Below are positions 34,138 to 44,139 of a stretch of 64,000 nucleotides of DNA, in pieces. Positions within the stretch are counted from its first letter, which is position 1, and every line of letters begins with the position of its first letter. The notes under the pieces were generated by a model. The model was not told the DNA's origin. It did no database searches and saw nothing but the letters and a program-made list of their open reading frames with translations. The stretch is from Natrarchaeobaculum sulfurireducens. GTDB lineage: Archaea; Halobacteriota; Halobacteria; Halobacteriales; Natrialbaceae. The translations under genes and the position numbers were made by a program. The stretch covers positions 2,852,001 to 2,916,000 of the forward strand of contig NZ_CP024047.1 in the NCBI RefSeq assembly GCF_003430825.1. The letters run 5' to 3'.

Positions 34138-34770
34138 TTACGGGGGCTGCCACGCCCAGTCGACGCCATCGGCTGGGATACTCGCGACGAGCGTCACTCG
34201 GGGCTCCCCGTCGACACGATACTCGGCGTAGTACAGCACGCGCAGGCTCGCCGTCGCCGACAGGAGTTCGTTCGGCGCGAACCGGTATCGGTCGCCGGCT
34301 CCCGACTCGCCTGGCCCCGACTCGAGGTAGTGCTCGTAGAAGAGGACGCCACCCGGCGCGAGCGTCGATTCGATAGCGGACAGTCGGTCGCGAGCGTCGA
34401 AAAAACTGATCGTCACGAGGTCGTACGCGGCCTCGGGGAAGGCGTAGCTGTCGACGTCCGCGAGGACGAATTCGATTGCGTCCGCGTGAGCACCCGCCCG
34501 GTCGCGCGCCCACTCCAGGTGCACGCGCGAGAGGTCGACCGCGTCGACCGACCAGCCACGAGCCGCGAGAAACAGTGCGTTTCGACCGCCTCCAGTCGCA
34601 AGGTCGAGCGCACGACCTACCGAGAGGGCCTCGAGCACCGAGCGGAGCACGGGTGAGACGTCAGCTCCGTGCGTGTCGTCGTCCGTCACTGAACGTGATG
34701 ACGGTGACGAGGGCCTTGTAGCTACTCGAGACAACACGTGGTCGCTCGGCGAGGCGGTACTCGAACGCAA
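34138..34770 (-). CDS. Class I SAM-dependent methyltransferase (TehB-like)
   Basis: The protein has motif I (ALDLATGGGRNALFLAARGW), the following VDAVDLSRV, the DVDSYAF acidic segment, VTISFFDARD and GGVLFYEHYLESG. This is the order of TehB-like small-molecule methyltransferases. The longest frame starts at 34770; an alternative GTG start at 34689 would remove a serine-rich, low-complexity N-terminus and may be the true start. The substrate is unknown. Confidence 0.72.
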   Translation of the reverse strand: MRSSTASPSDHVLSRVATRPSSPSSRSVTDDDTHGADVSPVLRSVLEALSVGRALDLATGGGRNALFLAARGWSVDAVDLSRVHLEWARDRAGAHADAIEFVLADVDSYAFPEAAYDLVTISFFDARDRLSAIESTLAPGGVLFYEHYLESGPGESGAGDRYRFAPNELLSATASLRVLYYAEYRVDGEPRVTLVASIPADGVDWAWQPP

Positions 34771-34800
34771 AAAGGCGAGCGACCGTCCGAGGGTGCGAGC

Positions 34801-35901
34801 CTAGTTCGTCAACGGCTGATTGAATCCGCGTTCGCGCTCGAGGACGGTCTCCCAGGTGAGTTCACAGTCACAGGAGACCTGCTCGAAGACGGTGGGGTCC
34901 TGGCGGAGGCCGAAGTCCTTGATCGCCTTTTGGACGAGGTCGTCACACTCCGTGCAGTTGTGTGAGCCGCGGTCGGAGCCGTGGCCGACGGGATCGGAGA
35001 CGACGATTGCGTCGACGTCGGCGGTCTGCTCGAGGACGTGGGCGACCGACCAGAGCCACGGCGGCCGATAGCCATCACGGAAGTACAGCTCGTCGACCAT
35101 GGTGTAGCGCTGGACGTTACACGGGTTCATCGAAACCGTATGACAGCCGGGAACGTCGGCACAGCGTTCGATCGAGGAGATCATGTCGGAGACGGCTTCG
35201 GACTCCGTGAGAAACGGCGGCTTCATCAGCAGGTAGGCTTTGATTCCGGCGTCGGCGGTCTCGCCTGCGTCCTCGTCAGCTCTCGCAGCCTCCGCACAGG
35301 CCGCCTCGAAGTCTGCGAAGTCGAAGTACTTGTTCACGCAGTCGTGACGGACGCGGTCGGTGGCGGTCTCGAGGCCGATCGCGATGTCCGTGTCGATGCC
35401 GTGGGCGGTGAAGTCGGAAATCTTCTCGCGGGAGACGAAATCAGGGAGCGACTCGAGGACGATTCGCTCGCGGTCGGCGAACGTCTCGCCGATGGCGCGA
35501 CGGGTTTCGGCATCGACTTCGCGCTCGTCTAAGAACGAGCCGGAGGTGTAGATCTTGATGAGTTGGGCTGGCTCGTCGGCGTTGTCGGCCTCGTGGTCGA
35601 GACAGACGTCGATCTGGTCCATCAGTGCCTCGTGGGAGACGGAACCGCCGTCGACGCTCTCTGCGACGTAGCCACACATGGTACAGCCGCCGGCGCGGGC
35701 CCAGCGACAGCCCCCCGTGTTCAAGATGATCGTCAGACTCTGTTTGACGCCGTCGGGCGTGTTGTCCTCGTCGATCCAGACGCGGGTGGGTTCGTGGGGA
35801 TCGTAGCTGGCCTCCTTACGCGAGCGGATCTCGCGCATGACCTGATTGTGGGCATCCATGCCCTTGCCCTGCTCGTAGACCTCGGGCGTGGGTTTGCTCA
35901 T
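34801..35901 (-). CDS. raSEA: Archaeosine biosynthesis radical SAM protein RaSEA
   Basis: The 366-residue radical SAM enzyme works with ArcS to turn the preQ0-derived base at position 15 of tRNA into archaeosine (lysine adduct to G+). The Fe-S-binding cysteines are in GGCRWARAGGCTMCGY, spaced C-x7-C-x2-C. IKIYTSGSFLDEREV, IAIGLETATDRVRHDCVNK and the FLTESEAVSDM segment follow, then the family end with CNVQRYTMVDELYFRDGYRPPWLWSV and CTECDDLVQKAIKDFG. tgtA and arcS, the other steps, are at 61.5-64 kb. The gene has its own unit, divergent from nothing directly adjacent. Confidence 0.85.
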   Translation of the reverse strand: MSKPTPEVYEQGKGMDAHNQVMREIRSRKEASYDPHEPTRVWIDEDNTPDGVKQSLTIILNTGGCRWARAGGCTMCGYVAESVDGGSVSHEALMDQIDVCLDHEADNADEPAQLIKIYTSGSFLDEREVDAETRRAIGETFADRERIVLESLPDFVSREKISDFTAHGIDTDIAIGLETATDRVRHDCVNKYFDFADFEAACAEAARADEDAGETADAGIKAYLLMKPPFLTESEAVSDMISSIERCADVPGCHTVSMNPCNVQRYTMVDELYFRDGYRPPWLWSVAHVLEQTADVDAIVVSDPVGHGSDRGSHNCTECDDLVQKAIKDFGLRQDPTVFEQVSCDCELTWETVLERERGFNQPLTN

Positions 35902-35957
35902 TAGGAGGGAAAAGCGGGCCAGCGCCTAAAGCGCCTTCGCTGTGGACGACAGCGCGG

Positions 35958-37313
35958 TCACTCCACGAGAGAGCCTGGACCCTCGCGATGTGAGGTGTCG
36001 GCGTCCGCTTTCTGTCCAGTGGCTGTTCTCCGCTCGTCGGTCAGGTGACAGGCACACCGATGGGCAGGTCCGACCGTCTGAGTCTCCGGGTCGGACCGCT
36101 GACAGACCGTCGGAAACGTCGACTCGAGGTGCGTACGAGCGGTTTCGACGTCCCCCACGGTGAGCAGTTGAACCGCGCGTTCGAAGCCTGCTTCGACGGT
36201 AGAGTCAGTGAACCCGGACTCGAGTTCGTACTCCGCACGAAGTGCAGCGTCGACTGCGTCCTCGTGAAGTCGGTCCGGGACGTCCGCCTCTTCGGGCGGC
36301 TCGTCGGGATGTAACAGTTCGTACAGCTCCTCGCGGTCGAGTCCGTCTTCGACGCGTTGTTTGAACTCGAGGAGGGACCGCCAGGTTCGCTGGTCGATAT
36401 CGTGTTCTTCCGGTGGGATGACTTCCGGACAGCGCGTGTGGAACCGGCAGCCACGGGGTGGGTTCGACGGATCGGGGACGGTCCCACTGAGGCGTACCCG
36501 TTCGCCGCGTTTCGAGAGGTCGGTCGAGGGGATCGCCGAGATCAGCGCTCGCGTGTATGGGTGCTGCGGATCGGCGAAAATCTCCTCGGTCGGTCCGACC
36601 TCGACGAGTTCGCCGAGATACATGACGCCGACGCGGTCACAGATGTGGCGGATGACCCCGAGGTTGTGGCTGATGAGCAGGATGCTCAGCCCGAACTCCC
36701 GCTGGAGGTCGGCCATCAGGTTGAGGATCTCCGCCTGAACGGAGACGTCGAGCGCGCTGACCGGTTCGTCGGCGACGAGTAGTCGGGGATTCAACACGAG
36801 CGCTCGAGCGAGGCCGATTCGCTGTTTCTGGCCGCCGGAGAACTCGTGTGGATATCGGTCGATGTCCTCAGCCTGTAAGCCGACACGAACCAGCATGGCT
36901 TCGACGATGCGTCGCCTTCGCTTTCGGTCGGTCATTCCGTGGACGATCAGTGGCTCCGCAAGCGACTCGCCGACGCTCATCCGCGGGTCGAAACTCGAGT
37001 CGGGGTCCTGAAAGATCATCTGGGCCTCACGTCGGAAGCGTTTCAGTTCAGTTCGGCCGTACTCGGTGATGTCCTGTCCGTCGAACCGAACGGTTCCCGA
37101 CGTCGGCTCCTCGAGCCGAAGGATCGTTCGTGCGGCCGTCGACTTTCCACAGCCGGATTCGCCGACGACACCGAACGTCTCCCCTTCCCGAATCTCGAAC
37201 GTGATCCCGTCGACGGCCTTTACCCGGCCGATTTCGTCGTTCAACACGCCTCGAGTCATCGAGAAGTGTTTCCGAAGGGCGTCGACCTCGAGAAGTGGAC
37301 GACCGGCGCTCAT
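35958..37313 (-). CDS. Peptide/solute ABC transporter ATP-binding protein (DppF type), second operon
   Basis: The 451-residue cytoplasmic ATPase has Walker A (GESGCGKST), Q-loop region [12 protein letters not shown], signature FSGGQKQR, Walker [14 protein letters not shown] and switch LISHNLGVI. The C-terminal oligopeptide domain starts [15 protein letters not shown]. It then carries a long helical acidic insertion, and the closing cysteines are far downstream (TVCQR, HRCACH). It is the last gene of the second dpp operon and overlaps the DppD gene by four bases. Confidence 0.88.
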   Translation of the reverse strand: MSAGRPLLEVDALRKHFSMTRGVLNDEIGRVKAVDGITFEIREGETFGVVGESGCGKSTAARTILRLEEPTSGTVRFDGQDITEYGRTELKRFRREAQMIFQDPDSSFDPRMSVGESLAEPLIVHGMTDRKRRRRIVEAMLVRVGLQAEDIDRYPHEFSGGQKQRIGLARALVLNPRLLVADEPVSALDVSVQAEILNLMADLQREFGLSILLISHNLGVIRHICDRVGVMYLGELVEVGPTEEIFADPQHPYTRALISAIPSTDLSKRGERVRLSGTVPDPSNPPRGCRFHTRCPEVIPPEEHDIDQRTWRSLLEFKQRVEDGLDREELYELLHPDEPPEEADVPDRLHEDAVDAALRAEYELESGFTDSTVEAGFERAVQLLTVGDVETARTHLESTFPTVCQRSDPETQTVGPAHRCACHLTDERRTATGQKADADTSHREGPGSLVE

Positions 37314-38347
37314 CGGTCACCTCCGGCGACCGGGCTCACGTCACGGTCGCCGCCGGGTTCGGGGAGGCCGTCGCTTCCCGGTTCCCAGTGGACACACGAG
37401 ACGCGGTGCTCGGGCGAGCGGTCGTACATCGGCGGCTGTTCACCGACGGAACACTCCCCGTTTGCGTACGTACAGCGGTCGTGGAACCGACAGCCGTCGG
37501 GCGGGTCGATCGGACTCGGCAAGCTACCCGGAATCGGCTCGAGCGTCGACCGCCCCGGCAGGCACTCGAGTAGCGCCTGCGTGTACGGATGGGCAGGGGT
37601 CTCGAAGACGTCTTCGACGGTACCGACTTCCATCACCTTCCCCGCGTACATGACGACGACGCGGTCTGCGATTTCAGCGACGACGCCGAGATCGTGAGTG
37701 ATAAAGACGATACTCACGTCGTACTCGTCTTGGAGGTTATCCAGGAGGTCGAGGATCTGTGCTTCGATCGTTACGTCGAGTGCCGTCGTCGGCTCGTCGG
37801 CGATCAAGAGGTCGGGCTCGCAGGCCAGCGCTATCGCAATCACGACGCGCTGTTTCATCCCGCCGGAAAACTCGTGTGGGTAGTCATCGACGCGAGTGGC
37901 GGCCTCCGGAATGCCGACGTCCTCGAGGAGATCGATGGCCCGCTGGCGGGCGTCGGCCTTCGAGACGTCGTGGTGGGCGGTGATGGCTTCTCGAATCTGG
38001 TATCCGACGGTGTAGACGGGATTGAGCGCCCCCTGTGGATTCTGGAAGACGTGACCGATTCGGCCGCCCCGGAGGGCTCGTAACTCGCCGTCAGACAGCG
38101 TGGTTACGTCCTCGCCGTCGAAGTACACCTCGCCGTCAGCGATTTCGCCGGGCGGCATCGGGATCAACTGGGTGATCGATTCGCTCGTTACTGACTTTCC
38201 GGACCCGCTTTCGCCGACGATACAGACGGTCTCGCCGCGGGCGACGTCGAAGCTCACGCCGTCGACCGCTTCGACGACGCCATCGTCGGTGTGAAAACGG
38301 GTTCGGAGGTTTCGGATCGAAAGGAGTGGTTCGTCGGTCATCGTCAC
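37310..38347 (-). CDS. Peptide/solute ABC transporter ATP-binding protein (DppD type), second operon
   Basis: The 345-residue ATPase has Walker A (GESGSGKSV), [16 protein letters not shown] around the Q-loop, signature FSGGMKQR, Walker [14 protein letters not shown], and the switch [12 protein letters not shown]. The C-terminal [14 protein letters not shown] motif is a compact four-cysteine domain. It overlaps its neighbours by four bases on each side, showing tight coupling with the DppC and DppF genes. Confidence 0.9.
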   Translation of the reverse strand: MTMTDEPLLSIRNLRTRFHTDDGVVEAVDGVSFDVARGETVCIVGESGSGKSVTSESITQLIPMPPGEIADGEVYFDGEDVTTLSDGELRALRGGRIGHVFQNPQGALNPVYTVGYQIREAITAHHDVSKADARQRAIDLLEDVGIPEAATRVDDYPHEFSGGMKQRVVIAIALACEPDLLIADEPTTALDVTIEAQILDLLDNLQDEYDVSIVFITHDLGVVAEIADRVVVMYAGKVMEVGTVEDVFETPAHPYTQALLECLPGRSTLEPIPGSLPSPIDPPDGCRFHDRCTYANGECSVGEQPPMYDRSPEHRVSCVHWEPGSDGLPEPGGDRDVSPVAGGDR

Positions 38348-39504
38348 TGGTGTCGGGGATCGAGCGCGTCTCGCAGCGCATCGCCAAGGAAGTTAAACGC
38401 CAGTACCGTCAGAAACAAGAACACGCCGGGAATCGTCGCGACCCACCAGGCGTTCTGGATGTCACTTCGTCCCTCCGAGATCGCCCGGCCCCAGGACCAG
38501 ACGTTCGGATCGCCGAAGCCGAGGAACGCGAGCACCGCCTCATAGAGGATCAACGACGGGATCACGAGCGTCGCCGCCGTGATGATCGTATTCGAGACGT
38601 TCGGGACGAGATGCCGGGTGATGATCCAGCGCTCACTTGCGCCGACGTTCTTTGCGGCCTCGATGTACTGTTCTTCGTTGCGCTGGAGCGCCTCCGAACG
38701 CACTAGTCTCGAGGTCGCCGTCCACGTCGTGAATCCGAGGATCAGGATGATCGTGAACAGGTCGCCGCCGTAGAGATAGACGACGAAGAGGATCAGAAAG
38801 AACGTCGGGAACGTGAGCATGATGTCGACGAAGCGCATCAGGACCTCATCGACCCAGCCGCCGAAGTACGCAGCCGTTGTCCCCACCGCGCTCGCGAGTA
38901 CGATGATGATGAGACAGCCGATAAGCCCAACCATCATGCTCACTCGAGCGCCGATGACGACGATCTGGAGGAGGTCCTCGCCGGACTGCATCGTGCCGAG
39001 CGGATGAGCCCACGTGCCGCCCTCGAGACCTGGAACGTACTGGTAGAACACCGGCGGTTCGTAGGCGTTCGCGACGTCGAGTTCCGGTCGACCGAAGACG
39101 AACGGACCGACCACCGCGAGCGCGAAGACGAACGCGAGAAAGAACAGGCTTGCCACGGCCGCCTTGTTCTTTTTCAGTTCCGTCCAGTAGTGTTTCGTCC
39201 GGCGCGGATTCCGATACAGTGGCACGACACCGTAGAAAAACAGGACCACGACGGTGAGGATGAACAGCCACTCGACGTTCCCCGGATTCGGAGCGAACTC
39301 GATCGGACCGAACTGGGCGTCGACGATCGGCTGGCGATGGCTCCCGAACAGGGAATCGAGGACCCATCCGGCGATGACTACTGCCACCGATAGGACCGTT
39401 GCGATGCGTATCGGCGTTAGTTCGAGGCCGCCCTCGTACTGTTCCCAGTCGACGTCTTCGAACCCGACGTCTGGCGTCGAATCCGGTTGCGTATCCGTAC
39501 TCAT
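38344..39504 (-). CDS. Peptide/solute ABC transporter permease (DppC type), second operon
   Basis: The 386-residue permease has an unusually long N-terminus with an extra hydrophobic segment (IRIATVLSVAVVIAGWVLDSLFG) before the first canonical helices. The rest is typical: AHPLGTMQSGEDLLQIVVIGARVSMMVG, helices, and the ATPase-contact loop IEAAKNVGASERWIITRHLVPNVSN. FLGFGDPNVWSWG and a final helix follow. It overlaps dppB by one base and dppD by four. Confidence 0.9.
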   Translation of the reverse strand: MSTDTQPDSTPDVGFEDVDWEQYEGGLELTPIRIATVLSVAVVIAGWVLDSLFGSHRQPIVDAQFGPIEFAPNPGNVEWLFILTVVVLFFYGVVPLYRNPRRTKHYWTELKKNKAAVASLFFLAFVFALAVVGPFVFGRPELDVANAYEPPVFYQYVPGLEGGTWAHPLGTMQSGEDLLQIVVIGARVSMMVGLIGCLIIIVLASAVGTTAAYFGGWVDEVLMRFVDIMLTFPTFFLILFVVYLYGGDLFTIILILGFTTWTATSRLVRSEALQRNEEQYIEAAKNVGASERWIITRHLVPNVSNTIITAATLVIPSLILYEAVLAFLGFGDPNVWSWGRAISEGRSDIQNAWWVATIPGVFLFLTVLAFNFLGDALRDALDPRHQ

Positions 39505-40478
39505 TAGCGATCACCGAACTCGATCCGCGGGTCGAGAACCGTATAGCAGATATCCTGAACGAGGTTGCCGATGATCGCGATGAACACCGGAATCAACACC
39601 GTCGCCAACACGAGCGGCGTATCCTGCTGGATGATCGCCTCGTAGCTAACGAGACCAAGCCCAGGAATGCCGAAGATGTACTCGATCACGTAGCCGCCAG
39701 CGAACAACAGACCGAGGATGTCGCCGACCAGAATCGTGATCAACGGCACCATCGCGGGCCGGAAGATGTGCCGGACGGTCACCTCGTTCTCGGTGAGCCC
39801 CTTTGCTCGGGCCGTCTTGACGAACTCCGCGTGGACGTACTCGAGCGATTCCGCACGCGCATACCGCATCTCGGAGGCGATTGCGGACGTCGAGAGGACG
39901 ATCACCGGGAGTATCAGTTGGTGGATGTTTTCCAGTGAGAGAAGTCCCGGAACGTCGGTCGTATAGTAGATCGGGAACCACCCGAGAACGACGCCGCCAA
40001 CGAGGATCAGCATGATCGCAAACCAGAAGTTCGGCAGGCTGATTCCGGTGAACGCAAACAGCGTCGCGGCGTAGTCGCCTTTCGTGTACTGGTGGGTCGC
40101 CGAGTAGAGACCGATCGCGAATCCGATGACGACCGAGAGCACCGTCGCTGGCAAGACGTACTGGAACGAGTAGATCCACGAGTTGGCGATGACCTCCGTC
40201 ACCGGTTGGTTGTACGTCGACGACCAGCCCCAGTCGAACGTCGCCAGTCCGACCATGAAGTTGGTGTATCGTTCCCAGACAGTATCGCCGTGTCCGAGTT
40301 GTTGTTCGTACAGTTCTCTGGCTTCGTCTGCGTCCATCCCCGCCTGCACCTGTTGGTCGATGAACTCCGCACCACCCGCCGAAATCGGCGAGAAGTCGAT
40401 CAACAGGAACGTAATCGTCACCGTTACCCAGGTGGCGAAAACGGTCCAGAGGAGGCGTTTTGCGATGTACGCTTTCAT
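39504..40478 (-). CDS. Peptide/solute ABC transporter permease (DppB type), second operon
   Basis: The 324-residue permease starts MKAYIAKRLLWTVFATWVTVTITFLLIDFSP. It has the DppB-type helices and the contact loop ARAESLEYVHAEFVKTARAKGLTENEVTVRHIFRPAM, followed by the last two helices. It contains a lengthened extracytoplasmic segment (DADEARELYEQQLGHGD). It lies 73 bases downstream of the binding-protein gene and is translationally coupled to the DppC gene. Confidence 0.9.
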   Translation of the reverse strand: MKAYIAKRLLWTVFATWVTVTITFLLIDFSPISAGGAEFIDQQVQAGMDADEARELYEQQLGHGDTVWERYTNFMVGLATFDWGWSSTYNQPVTEVIANSWIYSFQYVLPATVLSVVIGFAIGLYSATHQYTKGDYAATLFAFTGISLPNFWFAIMLILVGGVVLGWFPIYYTTDVPGLLSLENIHQLILPVIVLSTSAIASEMRYARAESLEYVHAEFVKTARAKGLTENEVTVRHIFRPAMVPLITILVGDILGLLFAGGYVIEYIFGIPGLGLVSYEAIIQQDTPLVLATVLIPVFIAIIGNLVQDICYTVLDPRIEFGDR

Positions 40479-40551
40479 TGTCCGTCTCGATTGAAACTCA
40501 TGGTGAGCAGTCTATAGGATTTGAAACGTCTGAAATAGCTCGAGGGCAGTG

Positions 40552-42333
40552 TTACTGCTCGGCCTCGATCTCCCATCGATGGACGTCGTATCCCCACGCG
40601 ATGCTCGGTTCCTCGGTGGGATCGACGTGGTGGCGATAGCCGTTCAGGTCCTCAGGGAAGTAGAGGAACATCCAGGGTTGTTCCTCGCTCAAGATCCCGA
40701 ACGCTTCCGCCAGCGTGCGCTGTCGTTCGTCCTGATCCGGCGTTGTGGCGGCTTCCGAAAGCATGTCCGCGACGCCTTCGGGATCGTCGTAGCCATAGCC
40801 GTTCACGGACTCACCAGGTCGCCAGAAGCCTTCCGTTGCCTCCGGCGCACGTGGATAGGAGTTTCGGCCGATGCCAGCCATGAAGTCCCACTCGCGGGAG
40901 TCGCCCGGTTCGGCGTACAGATAGTCGTCGAGCATGGTGTTCCACGGGACGGGATCGAGTTCGACCTCGAGACCGAGGTTCTCGTCGAGTTCGTCCTGGA
41001 TGAATCGTGCTACCAGCTCGGTGTCGTCTGCACTATCGGAGAAGACGTAGTTGAGGACGACTTCCTCGCCGTCGGCGTCGACGAGGCGACCGTCGTCGTA
41101 GCCGTATCCGTCCGGAAGGTTGTTCTCGAACCGGTCGCGGGCACCGTCCGGATCGTACTCCCATTCGGCGACCTCGGAATCGTCGTAGAAGTCGGAGTAC
41201 TCCGGTGAAAGCGTATGCGCAACCGTGCCGTAGCCGTACTGGATGTCGTCGACGATCGACTGGCGGTCGACGGCCATCGTGATCGCCTGGCGCACCTCCG
41301 GAATATCGAGGGCCTCCCAGCCGTCGTCTCGCATGTTGTAGAACATGCTCTGACAGTAGACCGTCGGCGTGCTGATGACCTGCACGTCGTCCATCCCGTC
41401 GAACTCTTCGGCACGACGTGCAGGGATACCGGCGGCAGTGATTTCACCCGCCTGAATCGCCGATAGCCGGGTCGACTCCTCGCCCATAACCTCATAGGTC
41501 CACTCGTCGATGTGCGGGGAGTCCTCGTGACCCTCGTAGTTGCGCAGGTAGTAGTCGTCGCTGCGCGGAGCGTACATGCGGGCTTCGGTCTCGAGGACTT
41601 CGACGGTGAACGCGCCGAGGTTCCCCGTGTAACTCAGTTCCTGAATCTCGTCGTCCTCGTTGAGTCCCTCGCCGTCCCGGTCCTCGACGTACGGCTCGGC
41701 GAGCTCCCGCGGAACAACCTCCTGAAAGCCCCAGAGGATCGGTTCCTCGAGGAAGCCGGGGAACGGTTCGGGCATCTCGACGGTGAACTCGTAGTCGCCG
41801 GTCTGTTCGACGTTGAACCAGGCCTGTTCGCCGTCCTCGTCGGCTGCCTCGAAGCCGTCGGGGACCGCATCGACGGGCATTCGCCAGTCATCGGCCATCG
41901 AGACTGCAGCCCAGTTGTCCTCTCCCTGGATGATCTCGGTGATCGAGTACACCCAGTCGTCGGCAGTCATCTCGCCATAGGGCTCAGACCACTCGCCGTA
42001 CTCGGTGAGCGTGAACGTCCACTCGGTGAAGTCGTCGTTGACCTCGTAGTCGCGGACGAGTCGTGGGACGAACTCGTCGTTCTCATCGAACGCATACGCA
42101 GGGTCCATGACCCGGGTGACGCGGTCGCCCGACGTCGTATCCGTAATCCGGAAGACGTTGTAGTTGGGCGCTTCGCTTCCTTGAGCCCCGATCCAATGGT
42201 TTCCATCACCGGTATCGTCACCGGCGGCTGGTGCGTCATCAGAACAGCCAGCCAGGAGTGCGGCCCCACCGGCTATCGTCGACTTCAGCACCGTTCGCCT
42301 GTTGATACCGTCCGTCACGTTTTCGGAAGTCAC
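40552..42333 (-). CDS. Family-5 (Dpp/Opp) substrate-binding lipoprotein, normal domain order
   Basis: The 593-residue binding lipoprotein has a Tat signal (RRTVLK) and a lipobox ending at Cys30 (ALLAGC). The domain order is canonical. The N-lobe opens with YNVFRITDTT, FVPRLVRDYEV and the WTFTLTEYGEWSEP region. The conserved VRQAITMAVDRQSIVDDI follows, and the C-lobe (RFIQDELDENLGLEVELDPV) comes at the end. It is the first gene of the second operon, opposite in order to the permuted protein at 6390-8024. Extracytoplasmic capture of peptides or related solutes is the family role; the ligand is unknown. Confidence 0.88.
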   Translation of the reverse strand: MTSENVTDGINRRTVLKSTIAGGAALLAGCSDDAPAAGDDTGDGNHWIGAQGSEAPNYNVFRITDTTSGDRVTRVMDPAYAFDENDEFVPRLVRDYEVNDDFTEWTFTLTEYGEWSEPYGEMTADDWVYSITEIIQGEDNWAAVSMADDWRMPVDAVPDGFEAADEDGEQAWFNVEQTGDYEFTVEMPEPFPGFLEEPILWGFQEVVPRELAEPYVEDRDGEGLNEDDEIQELSYTGNLGAFTVEVLETEARMYAPRSDDYYLRNYEGHEDSPHIDEWTYEVMGEESTRLSAIQAGEITAAGIPARRAEEFDGMDDVQVISTPTVYCQSMFYNMRDDGWEALDIPEVRQAITMAVDRQSIVDDIQYGYGTVAHTLSPEYSDFYDDSEVAEWEYDPDGARDRFENNLPDGYGYDDGRLVDADGEEVVLNYVFSDSADDTELVARFIQDELDENLGLEVELDPVPWNTMLDDYLYAEPGDSREWDFMAGIGRNSYPRAPEATEGFWRPGESVNGYGYDDPEGVADMLSEAATTPDQDERQRTLAEAFGILSEEQPWMFLYFPEDLNGYRHHVDPTEEPSIAWGYDVHRWEIEAEQ

Positions 42334-42352
42334 GAATGGTTATTACCGAAAG

Positions 42353-42367
42353 AACATATAAAACTTC
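42353..42367 (-). promoter_or_regulatory. Likely promoter (TATA box) of the second dpp operon
   Basis: On the minus strand the sequence reads GGAAGTTTTATATGT, with an AT-rich TATA-like core centred near 42360. That is about 27 bases before the ATG at 42333, the usual spacing for a leaderless haloarchaeal transcript. The IS200/IS605 element begins only about 80 bases further upstream, leaving this core promoter intact. Confidence 0.55.
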
Positions 42368-42446
42368 CTATGGTGCTACATATGCTGTGACTTTTTAGCG
42401 AAATGTGTCGAATATCAGCCGGTACCGTTGATTCAGGCACAATTGA

Positions 42447-42475
42447 CCTCCTCCCGCGCCTAAACTCGCGGGAAT
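42447..42475 (-). ncRNA. Right-end hairpin and likely 3' end of the omega-RNA of the IS200/IS605 TnpB
   Basis: TCCCGCG (42452-42458), an 8-base loop and CGCGGGA (42467-42473) form the right-end stem. The minus-strand RNA would run through this stem and GGAGGAGGTCAAT, and then into the flanking DNA (bases at and below about 42443), which would act as the guide. The exact RNA ends are inferred from the TnpB family. Confidence 0.55.
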
Positions 42476-42517
42476 CCCACCATGGAATTTCAGGCCGAGC
42501 GATTCGACCCTAAGGTT

Positions 42518-43753
42518 TCAAGACGCATACGCTCCAAGCGTCAATTCCTGGGCTTCAGCATCGGCTTGGCTGTCTTGTGGGCCGGTCAAACGGCCCCCTT
42601 CCTCAGCCGAGTCATCGTCATCCGTGTGTTCTCTTGAAAGACTCTCTCCGCTGAGGTAGCGGTCTGCAATGTTGAGCGCGGCGTTGATGTCCGCGTGGGA
42701 CTCCGAAACCCAACACTCCAAATTGGAACACTTGAACGTTGCTTGATCGGGGCGGTAGCCCTGTTCTCCGCAACAGTGGCACGTCTTCGAGGTGTACGCG
42801 GGATTCACCGTCTCCACGCGAATCCCTTTCTCGGCGGCTTTGTAGCGGAGTTGGGCGTGCATCTTCGCAAAGCCCCATCCGTGCAAGCGCCGGTTCATGA
42901 ACGCGCCGTAGTCCATGCTCTCGCGGATATGCGTGAGGTCTTCGAGGACCAACACGGGATTCTCGAATTGGTCGGCGTAGGCGACGACCTCCGATGTGAC
43001 CGTGTGGAGAATGCCGTCTATCTGCCGCCAAAGCGAATCGCCGTAGGACTTTGCGATACGTTCACTCCCACGTTGCTGAAGGCGTCGAGTCGCCGTGAAG
43101 TACGTCTCACGGAGCCGCCGAACCTGTTTGCCTTCGTCGTTCCAAAGGTTGGGTGTAGCCGGGGAGCCGCGCTCGTCACGGTGACACACCGTTAACAAAG
43201 AGGCTTCCCCGATGTCTACCCCAATCGGCGTTTCGTCCGCCGAACTGGATCGTTCCTCCACGTCCCGCGTTGCGACGACGTGCAAGTACCACTCGCCGTC
43301 ACGGTCGAACAGCCGACACTCGCCCATCTTCGCGTCCCTCGCGTGCAACGCTTCCAGCCACTCTCGCTGTTCGGGGTTCGGTTGCGCGGGGAGCCACAGG
43401 TTGTAGTCGTCGTGATGCGGGATTTTGACGTACCACTCGATGGCGTTCTGTGGCTTGTGGTCGAGCTTCGGGCCTTCGTTCGTGAACCGAACCGGGTGGT
43501 CGTCGTGAAGCTCCTTCGCGTCGTAGCTTCCACCACAGAGTTGCGGGACATACTTCTTGAGGGCGTTCTTCGCGTACCCAGAAAGGTCGTAGTTGACCAC
43601 CACGTCGTTCGCTTCGGTCTGAGTGGTGCAGTTTGCGTTAAACGCGGCTTCGAGGGCGTCTTGGTACGCTCGTTTCGTCTCACAGAGTTTGCGGTGCTTG
43701 TGGGCATTCGGCTCCACAAGCTTGAGTTCCAGCGTCTCGGTGAGTTCGGTCAT
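42518..43753 (-). CDS. tnpB: TnpB, RNA-guided nuclease of the IS200/IS605 element
   Basis: The 411-residue TnpB has an N-terminal helical region and a RuvC core with all three catalytic acids: Asp180 (GVDIGEASL), Glu271 (LVLEDLTHI) and Asp355 (SHADINAALNIA). A zinc finger is present (CHCCGEQG near 325-332, CSNLEC near 342-347). It is followed by an acidic, glutamine-rich C-terminus. The intact catalytic set contrasts with the solo TnpB at 13035-14282. The start overlaps the tnpA stop by four bases. It probably cuts DNA guided by the omega-RNA transcribed from the element's right end. Confidence 0.9.
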   Translation of the reverse strand: MTELTETLELKLVEPNAHKHRKLCETKRAYQDALEAAFNANCTTQTEANDVVVNYDLSGYAKNALKKYVPQLCGGSYDAKELHDDHPVRFTNEGPKLDHKPQNAIEWYVKIPHHDDYNLWLPAQPNPEQREWLEALHARDAKMGECRLFDRDGEWYLHVVATRDVEERSSSADETPIGVDIGEASLLTVCHRDERGSPATPNLWNDEGKQVRRLRETYFTATRRLQQRGSERIAKSYGDSLWRQIDGILHTVTSEVVAYADQFENPVLVLEDLTHIRESMDYGAFMNRRLHGWGFAKMHAQLRYKAAEKGIRVETVNPAYTSKTCHCCGEQGYRPDQATFKCSNLECWVSESHADINAALNIADRYLSGESLSREHTDDDDSAEEGGRLTGPQDSQADAEAQELTLGAYAS

Positions 43754-44139
43754 TGTTCGTCCTCCTCGCGACGTTGGATGTAGTCTTGAACCGTTTCACT
43801 TGAGACGTGCCCTGCTGTTCCGGCGTAGTAGCCGCGCGCCCACTTGATTTTCTCGCCGTCGTGGTCGGCGTAGCGGTGGTTGTATTTCCGCGAACTGATG
43901 CCTTTGAACCAGTTGGCGAGAAGTGACGGGGCGTGTTTCGGTGGACTACTCACGAACAGGTGAACGTGGTCGGATTGGACGGTGAGGTCGACAATCTCCA
44001 ATCCTTTTTCCTCGGCGATTTCGTGGAGGATTCGACGCACACGGTGTTCGACCTCGTTAACCAGTACCGAGTTGCGGTACTTCGGCAACCACACTATGTG
44101 GTAGTTGAGGTTGTAGGTCGCGTGTCGTGTGGTCTTCAT
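43750..44139 (-). CDS. tnpA: TnpA, Y1 HUH transposase of the IS200/IS605 element
   Basis: A typical 129-residue IS200/IS605 single-strand transposase. The HUH pair is in SDHVHLF (His58 and His60), and the catalytic tyrosine is Tyr120 (VQDYIQR). The core strands start NYHIVWLPKYR. It would excise and insert the element as single-stranded DNA using the two subterminal hairpins. It is complete, so the element may be active. Confidence 0.92.
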   Translation of the reverse strand: MKTTRHATYNLNYHIVWLPKYRNSVLVNEVEHRVRRILHEIAEEKGLEIVDLTVQSDHVHLFVSSPPKHAPSLLANWFKGISSRKYNHRYADHDGEKIKWARGYYAGTAGHVSSETVQDYIQRREEDEQ

